Shown here: positions 44,601 to 52,182 of the stretch, one piece after another
How the letters are laid out: each line of letters starts with the position of its first letter
How positions within the stretch are numbered: the first letter of the stretch is position 1
NCBI RefSeq assembly: GCF_947495025.1
Contig: NZ_CANLXG010000002.1
Span: 682,001-746,000 of the forward strand
Source: an uncultured Roseobacter sp.
Lineage (GTDB): Bacteria > Pseudomonadota > Alphaproteobacteria > Rhodobacterales > Rhodobacteraceae
Length of the DNA stretch: 64,000 bases
Reading direction: 5' to 3'
The notes under the pieces: generated by a model
The model's input: the letters and a program-made list of their open reading frames with translations, nothing else
What the model was told of the DNA's origin: nothing
The model's database searches: none
Position numbers and translations under genes: made by a program

Positions 44601-44755
44601 AAGTCTTTATCCGCCCCGATCGCATCGTTGATAATACGCTTGGGCAGTTCGAGCGTCGCATAAAGGAACGGGAACGTAAAAATCGTGAAAAACAGCAAAA
44701 AGAGCTGCTCTTTTCGCGAAAATTTCCAGATGAATGAAAAAAGTGATGGTTCCAT
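41624..44755 (-). CDS. ABC-like membrane protein with degenerate nucleotide-binding domain and C-terminal cyclic-nucleotide-binding-like domain
   Basis: 1043 residues. Residues 1-310 form an ABC exporter-type membrane domain (FRYQLVGRMMRFPRAYFRSTSQGELVSM). A nucleotide-binding-like domain follows, but the key motifs are lost: the Walker A site reads AIKSSSQVERT (about 379-389, no glycines, Lys replaced by Arg), the signature reads LGGAN, Walker B ends LILDT instead of LDE, and the switch His position reads LEEN. About 280 residues are inserted between the Q-loop-like region and the signature. Residues 900-1020 resemble a cyclic nucleotide-binding fold (FSMGERPDAAYLCLSGRAMM, GRLIGDLAIILNEPRQLDLAA). 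ATP-driven transport is doubtful. It is coupled to a CPBP protease gene. Confidence 0.82.
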   Translation of the reverse strand: MEPSLFSFIWKFSRKEQLFLLFFTIFTFPFLYATLELPKRIINDAIGADKDFVIVMGVQFSQTQFLLTLCGLYLGAVLVHGLLKMRLNTMKGVLAERLLRRFRYQLVGRMMRFPRAYFRSTSQGELVSMVTSEAEPMGGLMGDAVAQPVFQAGQMLIIVVFLFAQSVWFGLAGIALIPLQAWLIPMLQRQINQLNKKRIVEVRQLAAEIGETAAGITDLRTNGGWRFRLAGFTSRLGRLFDIRFQIYQKKFFMKFLNNFITQLTPFFFYSVGGILAIRGEITVGALVAALAAYKDLSSPWKELLTYYNQVQDMSLRWEIVTERFAPSGMIDESLFEGEPEEVPHLDGAISIQNVTVRNADGNAVLENLDLEIPAGARVAIKSSSQVERTAMAELLTREVMPTRGSVTIAGHELARLHQAVIAARIGYAHSRPYLFNGTLGDNLLMPLKSSPKTVLWDPDRKDRETIEAARSGNSPDSLRAEWLDPGIAGLNSAEEIRGWWFQLVEAMGLDEFMFRRMLAARMDPEDHPDLASRLVALREEVHERLVERGLDTVVHRFHPDEFNPSIPLGGNLMFASPKRDISQQGLAAEHDFLSLIIELGLAEQGIAISQTLIETLHQTFGMDGTSHPLFTALGIEDTLYERLVDIAARRQDKGDQALTEEEFALLLTVPFAFSAEQIGPAFPEAFKQEILEIRRAKAEEMRARAQDLFVPITPDNYLPRLSIMENVLYGKISAVAGVQGELVEDVVAEVLTRHELKRLVAETILDVPTGLGGANLASVFLERAAFSRAGIKRPDVLILDTVLASHDAETRSRTRSRLQELLPKTTLIFLEENFANPEAYDIYVEIQNGRIDGDSVMETHDDSDTGSDDLRRKIRAISRTELFANLDARSQRLLAFSATWYKAKPGKRIFSMGERPDAAYLCLSGRAMMSYRDDDGVSRDVTAVEPGRLIGDLAIILNEPRQLDLAATEETQFLRIGAEQFRSVIENDPVVLMRLLQTVAEHLTGAAELLREARVNVRDRAVELTAAAEEEAGRDAGREKVDD

Positions 44756-44969
44756 AGACCGGCTTTCAGAAGGGCCCGGTGTGCGGGCCGCGCGCGGCCG
44801 CAGATGTCCGCCGCCGGGTTTTGCCTGAAGGACAACTTAGGCGCGCACCTGAGCCAATACAAGCGCAGAGACGCGCGTGGCCCTGTGCAGGAATGAACGC
44901 TTGAGCCTTGCAGCACCTGAGGTGGATGGCTATTCCGGTCGGGCAGCATCCTGAGGAAGAGGCTTATCC
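44756..44969. other. Divergent intergenic region between the ABC-like gene and ilvD
   Basis: 214 bp carrying the promoters of both flanking genes. A GAGGAAGAGG stretch before 44970 serves as the ilvD ribosome-binding site. I see no attenuator-like leader peptide with branched-chain codons, and no clear operator. Confidence 0.4.
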
Positions 44970-46733
44970 ATGTCCACACCGCGCTTTGATAAATCGAAAC
45001 TGCCCAGCCGCCACGTGACCGAAGGCCCGGCGCGTGCGCCGCATCGCTCGTATTACTATGCGATGGGTATGACGGACGAGGAAATTCATCAGCCGCTGGT
45101 GGGCGTTGCGACATGCTGGAACGAAGCCGCCCCCTGCAACATCGCGCTGAACCGCCAGGCCCAGGCCGTCAAGATGGGTGTCAAACGCGGGAGCGGGACG
45201 CCGCGCGAATTCACAACGATCACCGTGACGGACGGGATCGCCATGGGTCACGAGGGCATGCGGTCGTCGCTGGCCTCGCGCGAAGCCATTGCCGACACGG
45301 TCGAACTGACCATGCGCGGGCACTGCTATGACGCGATTGTCGGTCTTGCGGGGTGTGATAAATCGCTGCCCGGCATGATGATGGCGATGATCCGCCTCAA
45401 TGTGCCGTCTGTCTTTCTATATGGCGGCTCCATCCTGCCGGGTCGCGCGCCGACCGGTTCGAAAGTGCCGGAAGATTTTGCTGATCGCGACCTGACCGTT
45501 CAGGATATGTTCGAGGCCGTTGGTCGCCAGCAGAGCGGCACCCTGACCGAGGCTGAACTGGAAATCCTCGAACGGGTGGCCTGCCCTTCTGCAGGCGCCT
45601 GCGGTGGCCAGTTCACGGCCAACACTATGGCCTGTGTCTCCGAGGCAATCGGCCTGGCGCTGCCGAATTCCGCCGGTGCGCCCGCACCTTATGAGAGCCG
45701 CGACGCCTATGCCGAAGCCTCGGGTGCGGCCGTTATGAACCTGATCGAGAAAAACATCCGGGCGCGCGATATCGTCACCCGCAAGTCACTGGAAAATGCG
45801 GCACGCATCGTGGCCTGCACGGGCGGGTCTACAAACGCCGGTCTGCACCTGCCGGCCATGGCGCACGAAGCAGGGATTGATTTCTTCCTCGAAGACGTCT
45901 GCGAAATCTTCCGTGACACCCCCTATTTCGTCGATCTCAAGCCAGGCGGCCAGTATGTGGCCAAAGACATGTACGAATGCGGTGGTGTCCCGGTGGTGCT
46001 GAAAGAACTGCGAAAGGCGGGTCTGCTGCACGAAGACTGCATGACGGCAACAGGCTATTCCATCGGTGAGGAGATCGACAAGGTCACTCTCGAAGCAGAT
46101 GGCCGGGTCATCCACCCCGTCGAAACGCCGCTGTCGAAAACGGGCGGTGTCGTCGGCCTCAAAGGCAACCTGGCTCCCGAAGGCGCCATCGTAAAGATTG
46201 CCGGCATGGAGCCTCAGCACCTGCTGTTCACCGGTCCGGCCCGTGTTTTCGAATGCGAGCAGGACGCATTTGAGGCGGTTCAGAACCGCACCTATGAAGA
46301 GGGCGACGTCTTTGTCATCCGCAACGAAGGCCCCGCAGGCGGCCCGGGCATGCGTGAGATGCTCGCAACCACGGCGGCCCTTTCCGGCCAGGGCATGGGC
46401 AAAAAGGTTGCGCTGATCACCGACGGTCGTTTTTCCGGTGCAACACGCGGCTTCTGCGTGGGTCACGTCGGCCCCGAAGCAGCACATGGCGGGCCGATCG
46501 CTCTGCTGAAAAACGGCGACATGATTACCCTCAATGCCATCGAGGGCACGATCTCGGTCGACCTGACGGACGAAGAACTGGCGGAGCGCAAGGAAAACTG
46601 GAAAGGCGCACGGCCGACAATTTATGGCGCCGGTGCGCTCTGGAAATACGCGCAGCTGGTGGGGCCGACTTACCTTGGTGCAGTCACCCATCCCGGCGGC
46701 CAGAAAGAAGGCCACGAGTACATGGATCTGTGA
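44970..46733 (+). CDS. ilvD: Dihydroxy-acid dehydratase
   Basis: A 587-residue Fe-S dehydratase of valine, leucine and isoleucine synthesis. Cluster cysteines lie in [24 protein letters not shown] and [38 protein letters not shown] is the family C-terminal signature. It is immediately followed by a strong terminator and is monocistronic. Confidence 0.97.
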   Translation: MSTPRFDKSKLPSRHVTEGPARAPHRSYYYAMGMTDEEIHQPLVGVATCWNEAAPCNIALNRQAQAVKMGVKRGSGTPREFTTITVTDGIAMGHEGMRSSLASREAIADTVELTMRGHCYDAIVGLAGCDKSLPGMMMAMIRLNVPSVFLYGGSILPGRAPTGSKVPEDFADRDLTVQDMFEAVGRQQSGTLTEAELEILERVACPSAGACGGQFTANTMACVSEAIGLALPNSAGAPAPYESRDAYAEASGAAVMNLIEKNIRARDIVTRKSLENAARIVACTGGSTNAGLHLPAMAHEAGIDFFLEDVCEIFRDTPYFVDLKPGGQYVAKDMYECGGVPVVLKELRKAGLLHEDCMTATGYSIGEEIDKVTLEADGRVIHPVETPLSKTGGVVGLKGNLAPEGAIVKIAGMEPQHLLFTGPARVFECEQDAFEAVQNRTYEEGDVFVIRNEGPAGGPGMREMLATTAALSGQGMGKKVALITDGRFSGATRGFCVGHVGPEAAHGGPIALLKNGDMITLNAIEGTISVDLTDEELAERKENWKGARPTIYGAGALWKYAQLVGPTYLGAVTHPGGQKEGHEYMDL

Positions 46734-46739
46734 TCCTGA

Positions 46740-46773
46740 CGCCCCGCGCACAGGCAGCGCGGGGCGTCTTTTT
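46740..46773 (+). terminator. Rho-independent terminator of ilvD
   Basis: CGCCCCGCGC (46740-46749) pairs perfectly with GCGCGGGGCG (46757-46766) around a 7-base loop, followed by TCTTTTT. It starts 7 bp after the ilvD stop. Confidence 0.93.
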
Positions 46774-46872
46774 CCTGAAAAAACTTGCGATCTGACCTGA
46801 AATCGCGGTTTATCACAGGACAACCCTTTCATCAGACAAAGGGACAACAGGTACCGGAGCAGTCTTACGGTT

Positions 46873-47646
46873 ATGGGAAAAGGCGGCGACACCTTTCTGG
46901 ATGCGGCAATAAACCGGCGCATGCTGCAGCGCTGGGCGATGTCGGCCCGCGCGGCCGGCACGGCCAGACTGAGCGTTCTGAGCCGTCAGAGTGATCGCGC
47001 CCGTGCGTTACGCGCCCACCTTGATCAGCTGATCCACACCGCCGACGAGCGACTTGCGTTGGCAGACACCGGAGACGGTGTTTTCCCCCGCCCGCACAAT
47101 GCCGACTGGGCCTGGCGTCCGGAGCTATGGCGCGGAGCGCTGCGGGTGAAAGGGGTCTCATCGGTGCAGAGCAAAACAAAGCTCGGGTCCGAGCTCACTC
47201 TGTTCCACGACTGCCCTTTTGCCGAGATGACATTGCGTCAGGTACGCAACCAGGGCGATGCCGGTCTGGCGCCCTGTGGTCTGGGCCTGGATGTTTTCCG
47301 TTTTGGGGGCTCCTTCCTGTCTCTTGTGCTGGATCTGCCCCCCGAAGGTCTGCGGGGCCTGTCGCGCAATCATGTTCTGGCCGTATCCGCGACAACCGAA
47401 ATGGAACGTCCCCTGGAGATTTTCGTCCGGCTGAACATCCGGCACGGGCCGAATACAGAGCAGCTTGTCCGCGAATTGCCTTCCGGAACCAGCGGTGGCA
47501 TCGCCGAATTTGATCTGGCCGGCATCAGTATGAACGAAAAGCGGGTTGAGAAAGTCTGGGTGGATCTGATTTTCGAGGAGCCCGGGATGAACGAAGTCAT
47601 TCTGCGGGATCTGACCATAACCCGCCGACCGCGCGCGCAGATGTAG
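46873..47646 (+). CDS. Conserved hypothetical protein (possibly DUF6478 family)
   Basis: 257 residues, no signal peptide or membrane helix. An N-terminal basic helical part (about 1-65: MLQRWAMSARAAGTARLSVLSRQSDRARALRAHLDQLI) is followed by a beta-rich domain containing WAWRPELWRG, TLFHDCPFAEMTLRQVRNQ and FDLAGISMNEKRVEKVWVDLIFE. It resembles a family seen mainly in Rhodobacteraceae; the DUF number is from memory and unverified. It forms a two-gene unit with the next gene (11-bp gap). Function unknown. Confidence 0.7.
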   Translation: MGKGGDTFLDAAINRRMLQRWAMSARAAGTARLSVLSRQSDRARALRAHLDQLIHTADERLALADTGDGVFPRPHNADWAWRPELWRGALRVKGVSSVQSKTKLGSELTLFHDCPFAEMTLRQVRNQGDAGLAPCGLGLDVFRFGGSFLSLVLDLPPEGLRGLSRNHVLAVSATTEMERPLEIFVRLNIRHGPNTEQLVRELPSGTSGGIAEFDLAGISMNEKRVEKVWVDLIFEEPGMNEVILRDLTITRRPRAQM

Positions 47647-47657
47647 GAGAGCAACCG

Positions 47658-48029
47658 ATGTCACAGCTGGTCCTCACCCGGACGGGTATGAAAAGCGGTG
47701 TCTGGCAGGGTATCGTCAGCGGGGCCGCTGAGATGCCACGCATCGTTGTGACCCACGTGAACCGTGTGGTCGGGGATGTCACGCTGATCGCGGCTAAAGA
47801 CCCCGGTGACTGGCTGCTGCAGGTGCCCGTCCCGCGCGAAGCCATCTCAGACGGTGTTCAGACCGTTCTGATAACGGATGCCGCGACGGATACCGAACTG
47901 GGCAGTTTTACCATGATCGCAGGAGAGGCCATCGGTGACGATCTGCGGGCCGAAATCAGCCTGCTGCGCGCCGAGCTGGACATGCTGAAGCGCGCCTTCC
48001 GACGTCACTGCCGCGATACAGAGAACTGA
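47658..48029 (+). CDS. Conserved hypothetical protein, partner of the preceding gene
   Basis: 123 residues, beta-rich N-terminal part (GIVSGAAEMPRIVVTHVNRVVGDVTLIAAKDPGDWLLQVPVP) and a C-terminal helix likely to form a coiled coil (DDLRAEISLLRAELDMLKRAFRRHCRD). It starts 11 bp after the preceding hypothetical gene, probably as one operon, and a terminator follows at once. No function is assignable. Confidence 0.7.
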   Translation: MSQLVLTRTGMKSGVWQGIVSGAAEMPRIVVTHVNRVVGDVTLIAAKDPGDWLLQVPVPREAISDGVQTVLITDAATDTELGSFTMIAGEAIGDDLRAEISLLRAELDMLKRAFRRHCRDTEN

Positions 48030-48035
48030 AACTGA

Positions 48036-48066
48036 AAACCCCGCCGGCGATGCGACGGGGTTTCCT
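48036..48066. terminator. Bidirectional terminator between the hypothetical pair and ctp
   Basis: AAACCCCG (48036-48043) pairs with CGGGGTTT (48056-48063). The A run on one side and T run on the other let it serve both the plus-strand pair and the minus-strand gpmI-envC-ctp operon, whose last stop is at 48095. Confidence 0.8.
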
Positions 48067-48094
48067 GTTTCCGGCGGTCAGCGCACCGGAGATA

Positions 48095-49429
48095 TCAGTT
48101 CTGCGAACCAATCGCTGACAGACCTTTGAGAATATCGATGGCATAGGCCAGCTGATAGTCCTCCTCGCGCAGGGCTGCGGCTGCTTCGGCCTTGGCACGG
48201 TCTGCTTCGATCTGTTCAATTTCATCTTCCGACAGGCTGTCGTTATTGAGACTGCCGCGAAGATCTGCCTCAGACCGGGACGGGCGGTTACTTTCCTCTC
48301 CGTCTTCGGCATCCGGACTGCGGCGGGGCTGTTCGACAACAATGTCCGGTGAGACGCCCAGCGCCTGGATCGAACGGCCGGACGGTGTGTAATACCGCGC
48401 AGTTGTCAGGCGCATTGCACCGTCACTGCGCAGCGGCATTACCGTCTGAACCGAGCCTTTGCCAAAACTTTTGGTGCCTACGACAATCGCGCGCCGGTGA
48501 TCCTGCAGGGCACCAGCCACAATTTCAGAGGCCGAAGCGGAGCCGCCGTTGATCAGTACGACGATCGGCTTGCCCTCGGCGAGATCACCGGGTGTTGCGT
48601 TAAAGCGCTCACCGTCCTGTACCTCGCGTCCGCGTGTCGAGACGATTTCCCCTTTTTCCAGGAAAGCATCGGAAACCCGGATCGCCTGGGTCAGCAGTCC
48701 GCCCGGGTTGTTGCGCAGATCCACAACAATGCCGTTGATGGCATCCATTCCGCCGGCTTCTTCGATCTGTTCTTTCAGGCCCGACTCGAGGTTGGCATAG
48801 GTCTGATCGTTGAAGGTCGTCACGCGCAGTACAACTGTCTCGCCCTCGGTCCGGGTCCGTACAGCGGTAAGCTTGATGGTGTCGCGGATGATCGAAACGT
48901 CGAATGGTTCGGCTTCACCTTCGCGAACGACAGTGATGATGATTTCCGATCCGACCGGGCCACGCATCATGGTCACGGCCTCGTCCAGAGACAGACCAAG
49001 AACCGATTCGCCGTCAACGTGGGTAATATAGTCGCCCGCTTCCATACCGGCCTCATCAGCAGGCGTTCCGTCGATGGGCGACACGACTTTGACAAAACCC
49101 TCTTCCTGTGTGACCTCAATGCCCAGTCCGCCGAATTCGCCGCGGGTCTGTACACGCATCTGTGCCGCGTCATCGGGGCTGAGATAGCTGGAGTGCGGGT
49201 CCAGAGATGTGAGCATCCCGTCAATGGCTGCCTCTATCAGGTCGCCGGGATCCACTTCCTCAACATACTGAGCGCGGATCCGCTCGAATATATCGCCAAA
49301 CAGATCAAGCTGTTCGTAGACGCTGCCGGAACGCTGTGACTCCTGTGCCAGCAGCGGGCCTGCGATCTGCGTTGTCGCCAGCACCCCTGCGAGCGTGCCG
49401 CCCAGTGCAGCCATGGCAAACTTCTTCAT
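48095..49429 (-). CDS. ctpA: C-terminal processing protease (S41 family)
   Basis: 444 residues. Signal peptide or membrane anchor at 1-28 (MKKFAMAALGGTLAGVLATTQIAGPLLA), PDZ domain near 90-165 (GLGIEVTQEEGFVKVVSPIDGTPADEAGMEAGDYI), then the S41 catalytic domain with VDLRNNPGGLL, Ser in INGGSASASEIVAGALQD and Lys in GTKSFGKGSVQ. The tail from about 385 is acidic and helical. A periplasmic tail-specific protease, last gene of gpmI-envC-ctp (gap 5 bp). Confidence 0.95.
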   Translation of the reverse strand: MKKFAMAALGGTLAGVLATTQIAGPLLAQESQRSGSVYEQLDLFGDIFERIRAQYVEEVDPGDLIEAAIDGMLTSLDPHSSYLSPDDAAQMRVQTRGEFGGLGIEVTQEEGFVKVVSPIDGTPADEAGMEAGDYITHVDGESVLGLSLDEAVTMMRGPVGSEIIITVVREGEAEPFDVSIIRDTIKLTAVRTRTEGETVVLRVTTFNDQTYANLESGLKEQIEEAGGMDAINGIVVDLRNNPGGLLTQAIRVSDAFLEKGEIVSTRGREVQDGERFNATPGDLAEGKPIVVLINGGSASASEIVAGALQDHRRAIVVGTKSFGKGSVQTVMPLRSDGAMRLTTARYYTPSGRSIQALGVSPDIVVEQPRRSPDAEDGEESNRPSRSEADLRGSLNNDSLSEDEIEQIEADRAKAEAAAALREEDYQLAYAIDILKGLSAIGSQN

Positions 49430-49434
49430 ACCGG

Positions 49435-50568
49435 TTATCCATCCTTATCGGTTCGGAACCAGAGGCTCGGGTCCTCGGGTGTGTTATCCTGTCTTACCTC
49501 TATATAGAGCGTTTCTGACGCTTGTGCGCCAGTCACATCACCATCTGTTGAAACTTCTGTTCCCGCTGTTGCCCGTGCACCGCCCATCAGCCCCAGCGGA
49601 TCGCCTGCGGCGACCACCTCTCCGGCCGCGCCATAAAGCGTGCCAAGGCCCGCAAGAATAAACAGAACATCTGATTGCGGCTCTATGATGACCACATTTC
49701 CGAAATCAAGAAGAGGCCCGGCGTACCGCACAGTTGCGGCCACCGGTGCTGTCACGACTGCCCGCGCCGGTGTCGCCACAATGATCCCCGGGCGTACGAC
49801 ACCCGCGGCATCCGGTTCGCCCGCAGCGCGCAGGATCGAACCGCCTGCTGGCAATGGCAACGTACCCTTGTCCACGTCCAGGCTCAGGGGCGCATCATCA
49901 CTTTCGTCAACCGAAATCCGCTCCAGCCCCCGGGCGAAACTGTCCAGAGTGTCCGCCGAGGCAATAAGAATCGCCTCGCGCACCGGGTCATTGGTGAACC
50001 TGCGGGGCAGATCCTGCCGGTCGGCAATCGCCTGACTCAGCCGCGCGCGGGCCTCCTGCAGGTCCGTCAGCCCTTCACGCAGGCGCAGTTCGGCATCAGA
50101 CTGCAGGCTCTGCAACCGCTGAAGCTCGCTGAAGTCTTCGCGCAGTGACAGCGCCCGGGCGTTAAGTTCCGGCACAAGTCCCGAAAGTACCATGCCCGCG
50201 CGTACGCTGCCTGCAGGTCCTTCGGGATGCAGCATAAGGACCGGCGACGGACCCGCAGAAACGCCCCGCAGAGTCACCAGAAGTGCGGCAATCTCGCTGT
50301 CCCTGCGTCGCAGATCATCTGCCAGCGCCTGTTCGCGCGTGGTCGCGGACCGTAATCCTGTGCGTACAGCGGCCAGGCCGTCCTCAAAGGCACGGATTGT
50401 TTCTGTCAGCGCGCGCACCCTGTCACGGCCTGATCCGGCATCATCCAATGCGCCCCTCGCAGCCTCCAGGCGCGCCATCGCCTCGCGCGCGTCCGAAACG
50501 GCATCGGCGGCTGCGGCACCCGGCAACAGCCAGGCCACAAGAGCAAAGATCCTTACGACAGCAGACAT
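49435..50568 (-). CDS. envC: Murein hydrolase activator EnvC-like protein (degenerate LytM/M23)
   Basis: 377 residues: signal peptide (about 1-20), a long coiled-coil region (about 22-200, rich in Leu/Arg/Glu heptads) and a C-terminal LytM-like beta domain (TPARAVVTAPVAATVRYAGPLLDFGNVVIIEPQSDVLFILAGLGTLYGAAGEVVAAGDPLGLMGG). The zinc-ligand histidines of active M23 peptidases are absent, as in EnvC, which activates amidases at the division septum rather than cutting murein. It overlaps gpmI by 16 bp and precedes ctp by 5 bp. Confidence 0.9.
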   Translation of the reverse strand: MSAVVRIFALVAWLLPGAAAADAVSDAREAMARLEAARGALDDAGSGRDRVRALTETIRAFEDGLAAVRTGLRSATTREQALADDLRRRDSEIAALLVTLRGVSAGPSPVLMLHPEGPAGSVRAGMVLSGLVPELNARALSLREDFSELQRLQSLQSDAELRLREGLTDLQEARARLSQAIADRQDLPRRFTNDPVREAILIASADTLDSFARGLERISVDESDDAPLSLDVDKGTLPLPAGGSILRAAGEPDAAGVVRPGIIVATPARAVVTAPVAATVRYAGPLLDFGNVVIIEPQSDVLFILAGLGTLYGAAGEVVAAGDPLGLMGGARATAGTEVSTDGDVTGAQASETLYIEVRQDNTPEDPSLWFRTDKDG

Positions 50569-52070
50569 GTGCCGGTCATTTCCTGCGGTTTTCCGATCTG
50601 CATAAGATGCAGGATCGTCGGTGCCAGATCGGCCAGCCGACCGTCTGCCAGACGGGCATTCTCAGGTGCACCAACGACGACAACCGGTACAGGGTTCAGC
50701 GTATGTGCTGTATGTGGCCCGCCTGTTTCGGGATCAGTCATGACGTCACAGTTGCCGTGATCGGCACAGACAATCATCGCACCACCACTGGCCTCCAGGG
50801 CTTCCAGTGCCCGGCCCAGTCCATGGTCAACAGCCTCGCAGGCGCGCATCGCAGCCTGCAGGTCACCTGTATGCCCGACCATATCCGGGTTCGCATAGTT
50901 CACGACAATCAGGTCGTACCTCTCGTTAATCGCAGCAACGAGGGCGTCTGTGACTTCGGCGGCCGACATCTCCGGCTGCAGGTCATAGGTCGCGACATCG
51001 GGTGATTTCGGCATCCGGCGCTCCTCGCCGTCGAACGAAACTTCCTCACCACCGTTCAGAAAAAAGGTCACATGCGGATACTTCTCGGTCTCGGCCAGAC
51101 GAAACTGCCGCAGCCCTTTCTGCGCGACCCAGTCGCCGAGGGTGTTTACGATTTCCGGCTTTGGGTACATCACAGACATGTACTCCGAATGCGCCTCCGA
51201 ATACTGAGCCATGCCCATCAGAGCAGCCCAGTCCACGCGCGCGCCCCGGTCAAATCCGTCGAACTCCGGCGCGCCGATGGCTGCCATGATCTCGCGCGCC
51301 CGATCCGCCCGGAAGTTGAGACAGAACACGCCGTCGCCATCCTGCGCACCGGCGTAGTCTGCGATCACAGTGGGCACAATGAATTCATCATTCTCGCCAC
51401 GCGCATGTGCGGCCTGAACGGCCTCTGAAGCCGTGGCCGCATGCGCACCGTCCCCCCGGATTATGGCTGCATATGCTTTTTCCACGCGGTCCCAGCGGTT
51501 GTCACGGTCCATGGCGAAATACCGGCCTGTGACTGTTGCAATCCGGGCGCTGGCAGGCAGCGCAGCCTCCAGCGTTGCAACAAATTCAGGGGCCGAGGTT
51601 GGTGCAACATCCCGTCCGTCGGTCAGCGCATGGATAACCACAGGCAAACCTGCGTCGCTCAGCGCATGCGCCGCTGCGATCATATGGCTGATGTGGCCAT
51701 GCACGCCACCATCCGACAACACACCCATAAGATGCGCCGTCCCGCCGGTGGTCTTCAGCGCCGCGATATAGTCTCTGAGCCTGGCATTTTCTGCAAAACT
51801 GCCCTCTTCTATCGCCAGATCGATCTGGCCCAGATCCATCGCAACCACCCGGCCCGCACCGATATTCGTGTGCCCGACCTCGGAATTGCCCATCTGACCG
51901 CGCGGCAGACCGACATCCGGCCCATAGGTCACCAGTGTCGCAGCGGGACAGGTCGCCATCAGACGATCCATGTTTGGCGTGTTGGCAAGCAGAGGCGCGT
52001 TTCCCTCGCGCCGGTCACTGATCCCCCACCCATCCAGAATGCATAAAACAACGGGTTTTGGTGCGCTCAT
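50553..52070 (-). CDS. gpmI: 2,3-bisphosphoglycerate-independent phosphoglycerate mutase
   Basis: A 505-residue alkaline-phosphatase-superfamily enzyme interconverting 3- and 2-phosphoglycerate. It has CILDGWGISDRREGNAPLLANTPNMDRL, the phosphoserine site GQMGNSEVGHTNIGAGR, VHALTDGRDVAPTSA and the metal-site NYANPDMVGHTGD and VCADHGNCDVM. Length is typical. It is the first gene of the gpmI-envC-ctp operon and begins 112 bp after the dnaE2 stop. Confidence 0.97.
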   Translation of the reverse strand: MSAPKPVVLCILDGWGISDRREGNAPLLANTPNMDRLMATCPAATLVTYGPDVGLPRGQMGNSEVGHTNIGAGRVVAMDLGQIDLAIEEGSFAENARLRDYIAALKTTGGTAHLMGVLSDGGVHGHISHMIAAAHALSDAGLPVVIHALTDGRDVAPTSAPEFVATLEAALPASARIATVTGRYFAMDRDNRWDRVEKAYAAIIRGDGAHAATASEAVQAAHARGENDEFIVPTVIADYAGAQDGDGVFCLNFRADRAREIMAAIGAPEFDGFDRGARVDWAALMGMAQYSEAHSEYMSVMYPKPEIVNTLGDWVAQKGLRQFRLAETEKYPHVTFFLNGGEEVSFDGEERRMPKSPDVATYDLQPEMSAAEVTDALVAAINERYDLIVVNYANPDMVGHTGDLQAAMRACEAVDHGLGRALEALEASGGAMIVCADHGNCDVMTDPETGGPHTAHTLNPVPVVVVGAPENARLADGRLADLAPTILHLMQIGKPQEMTGTCLLS

Positions 52071-52182
52071 CTGCCCGGCTCCTTCGTGGTCTGGCCACCT
52101 TGTAGCGGCTCGTGTGCACAGGGTGAACCTCTTTCACCATGTCTGGCATCTTCTGGCCGGGAATATCCCGGTTCATGGCCCG

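Noticed and set aside
43724..44737. 337-codon plus-strand frame opposite the ABC-like gene
   Set aside because: Antisense artefact; composition is His/Gln/Arg-rich, as expected of reversed coding sequence.
52071..52182. Remnant of the missing DnaE2 OB domain after the stop
   Set aside because: The frame after the TGA stays open into gpmI, but the translation has no convincing similarity to the OB domain or the usual DnaE2 tail.
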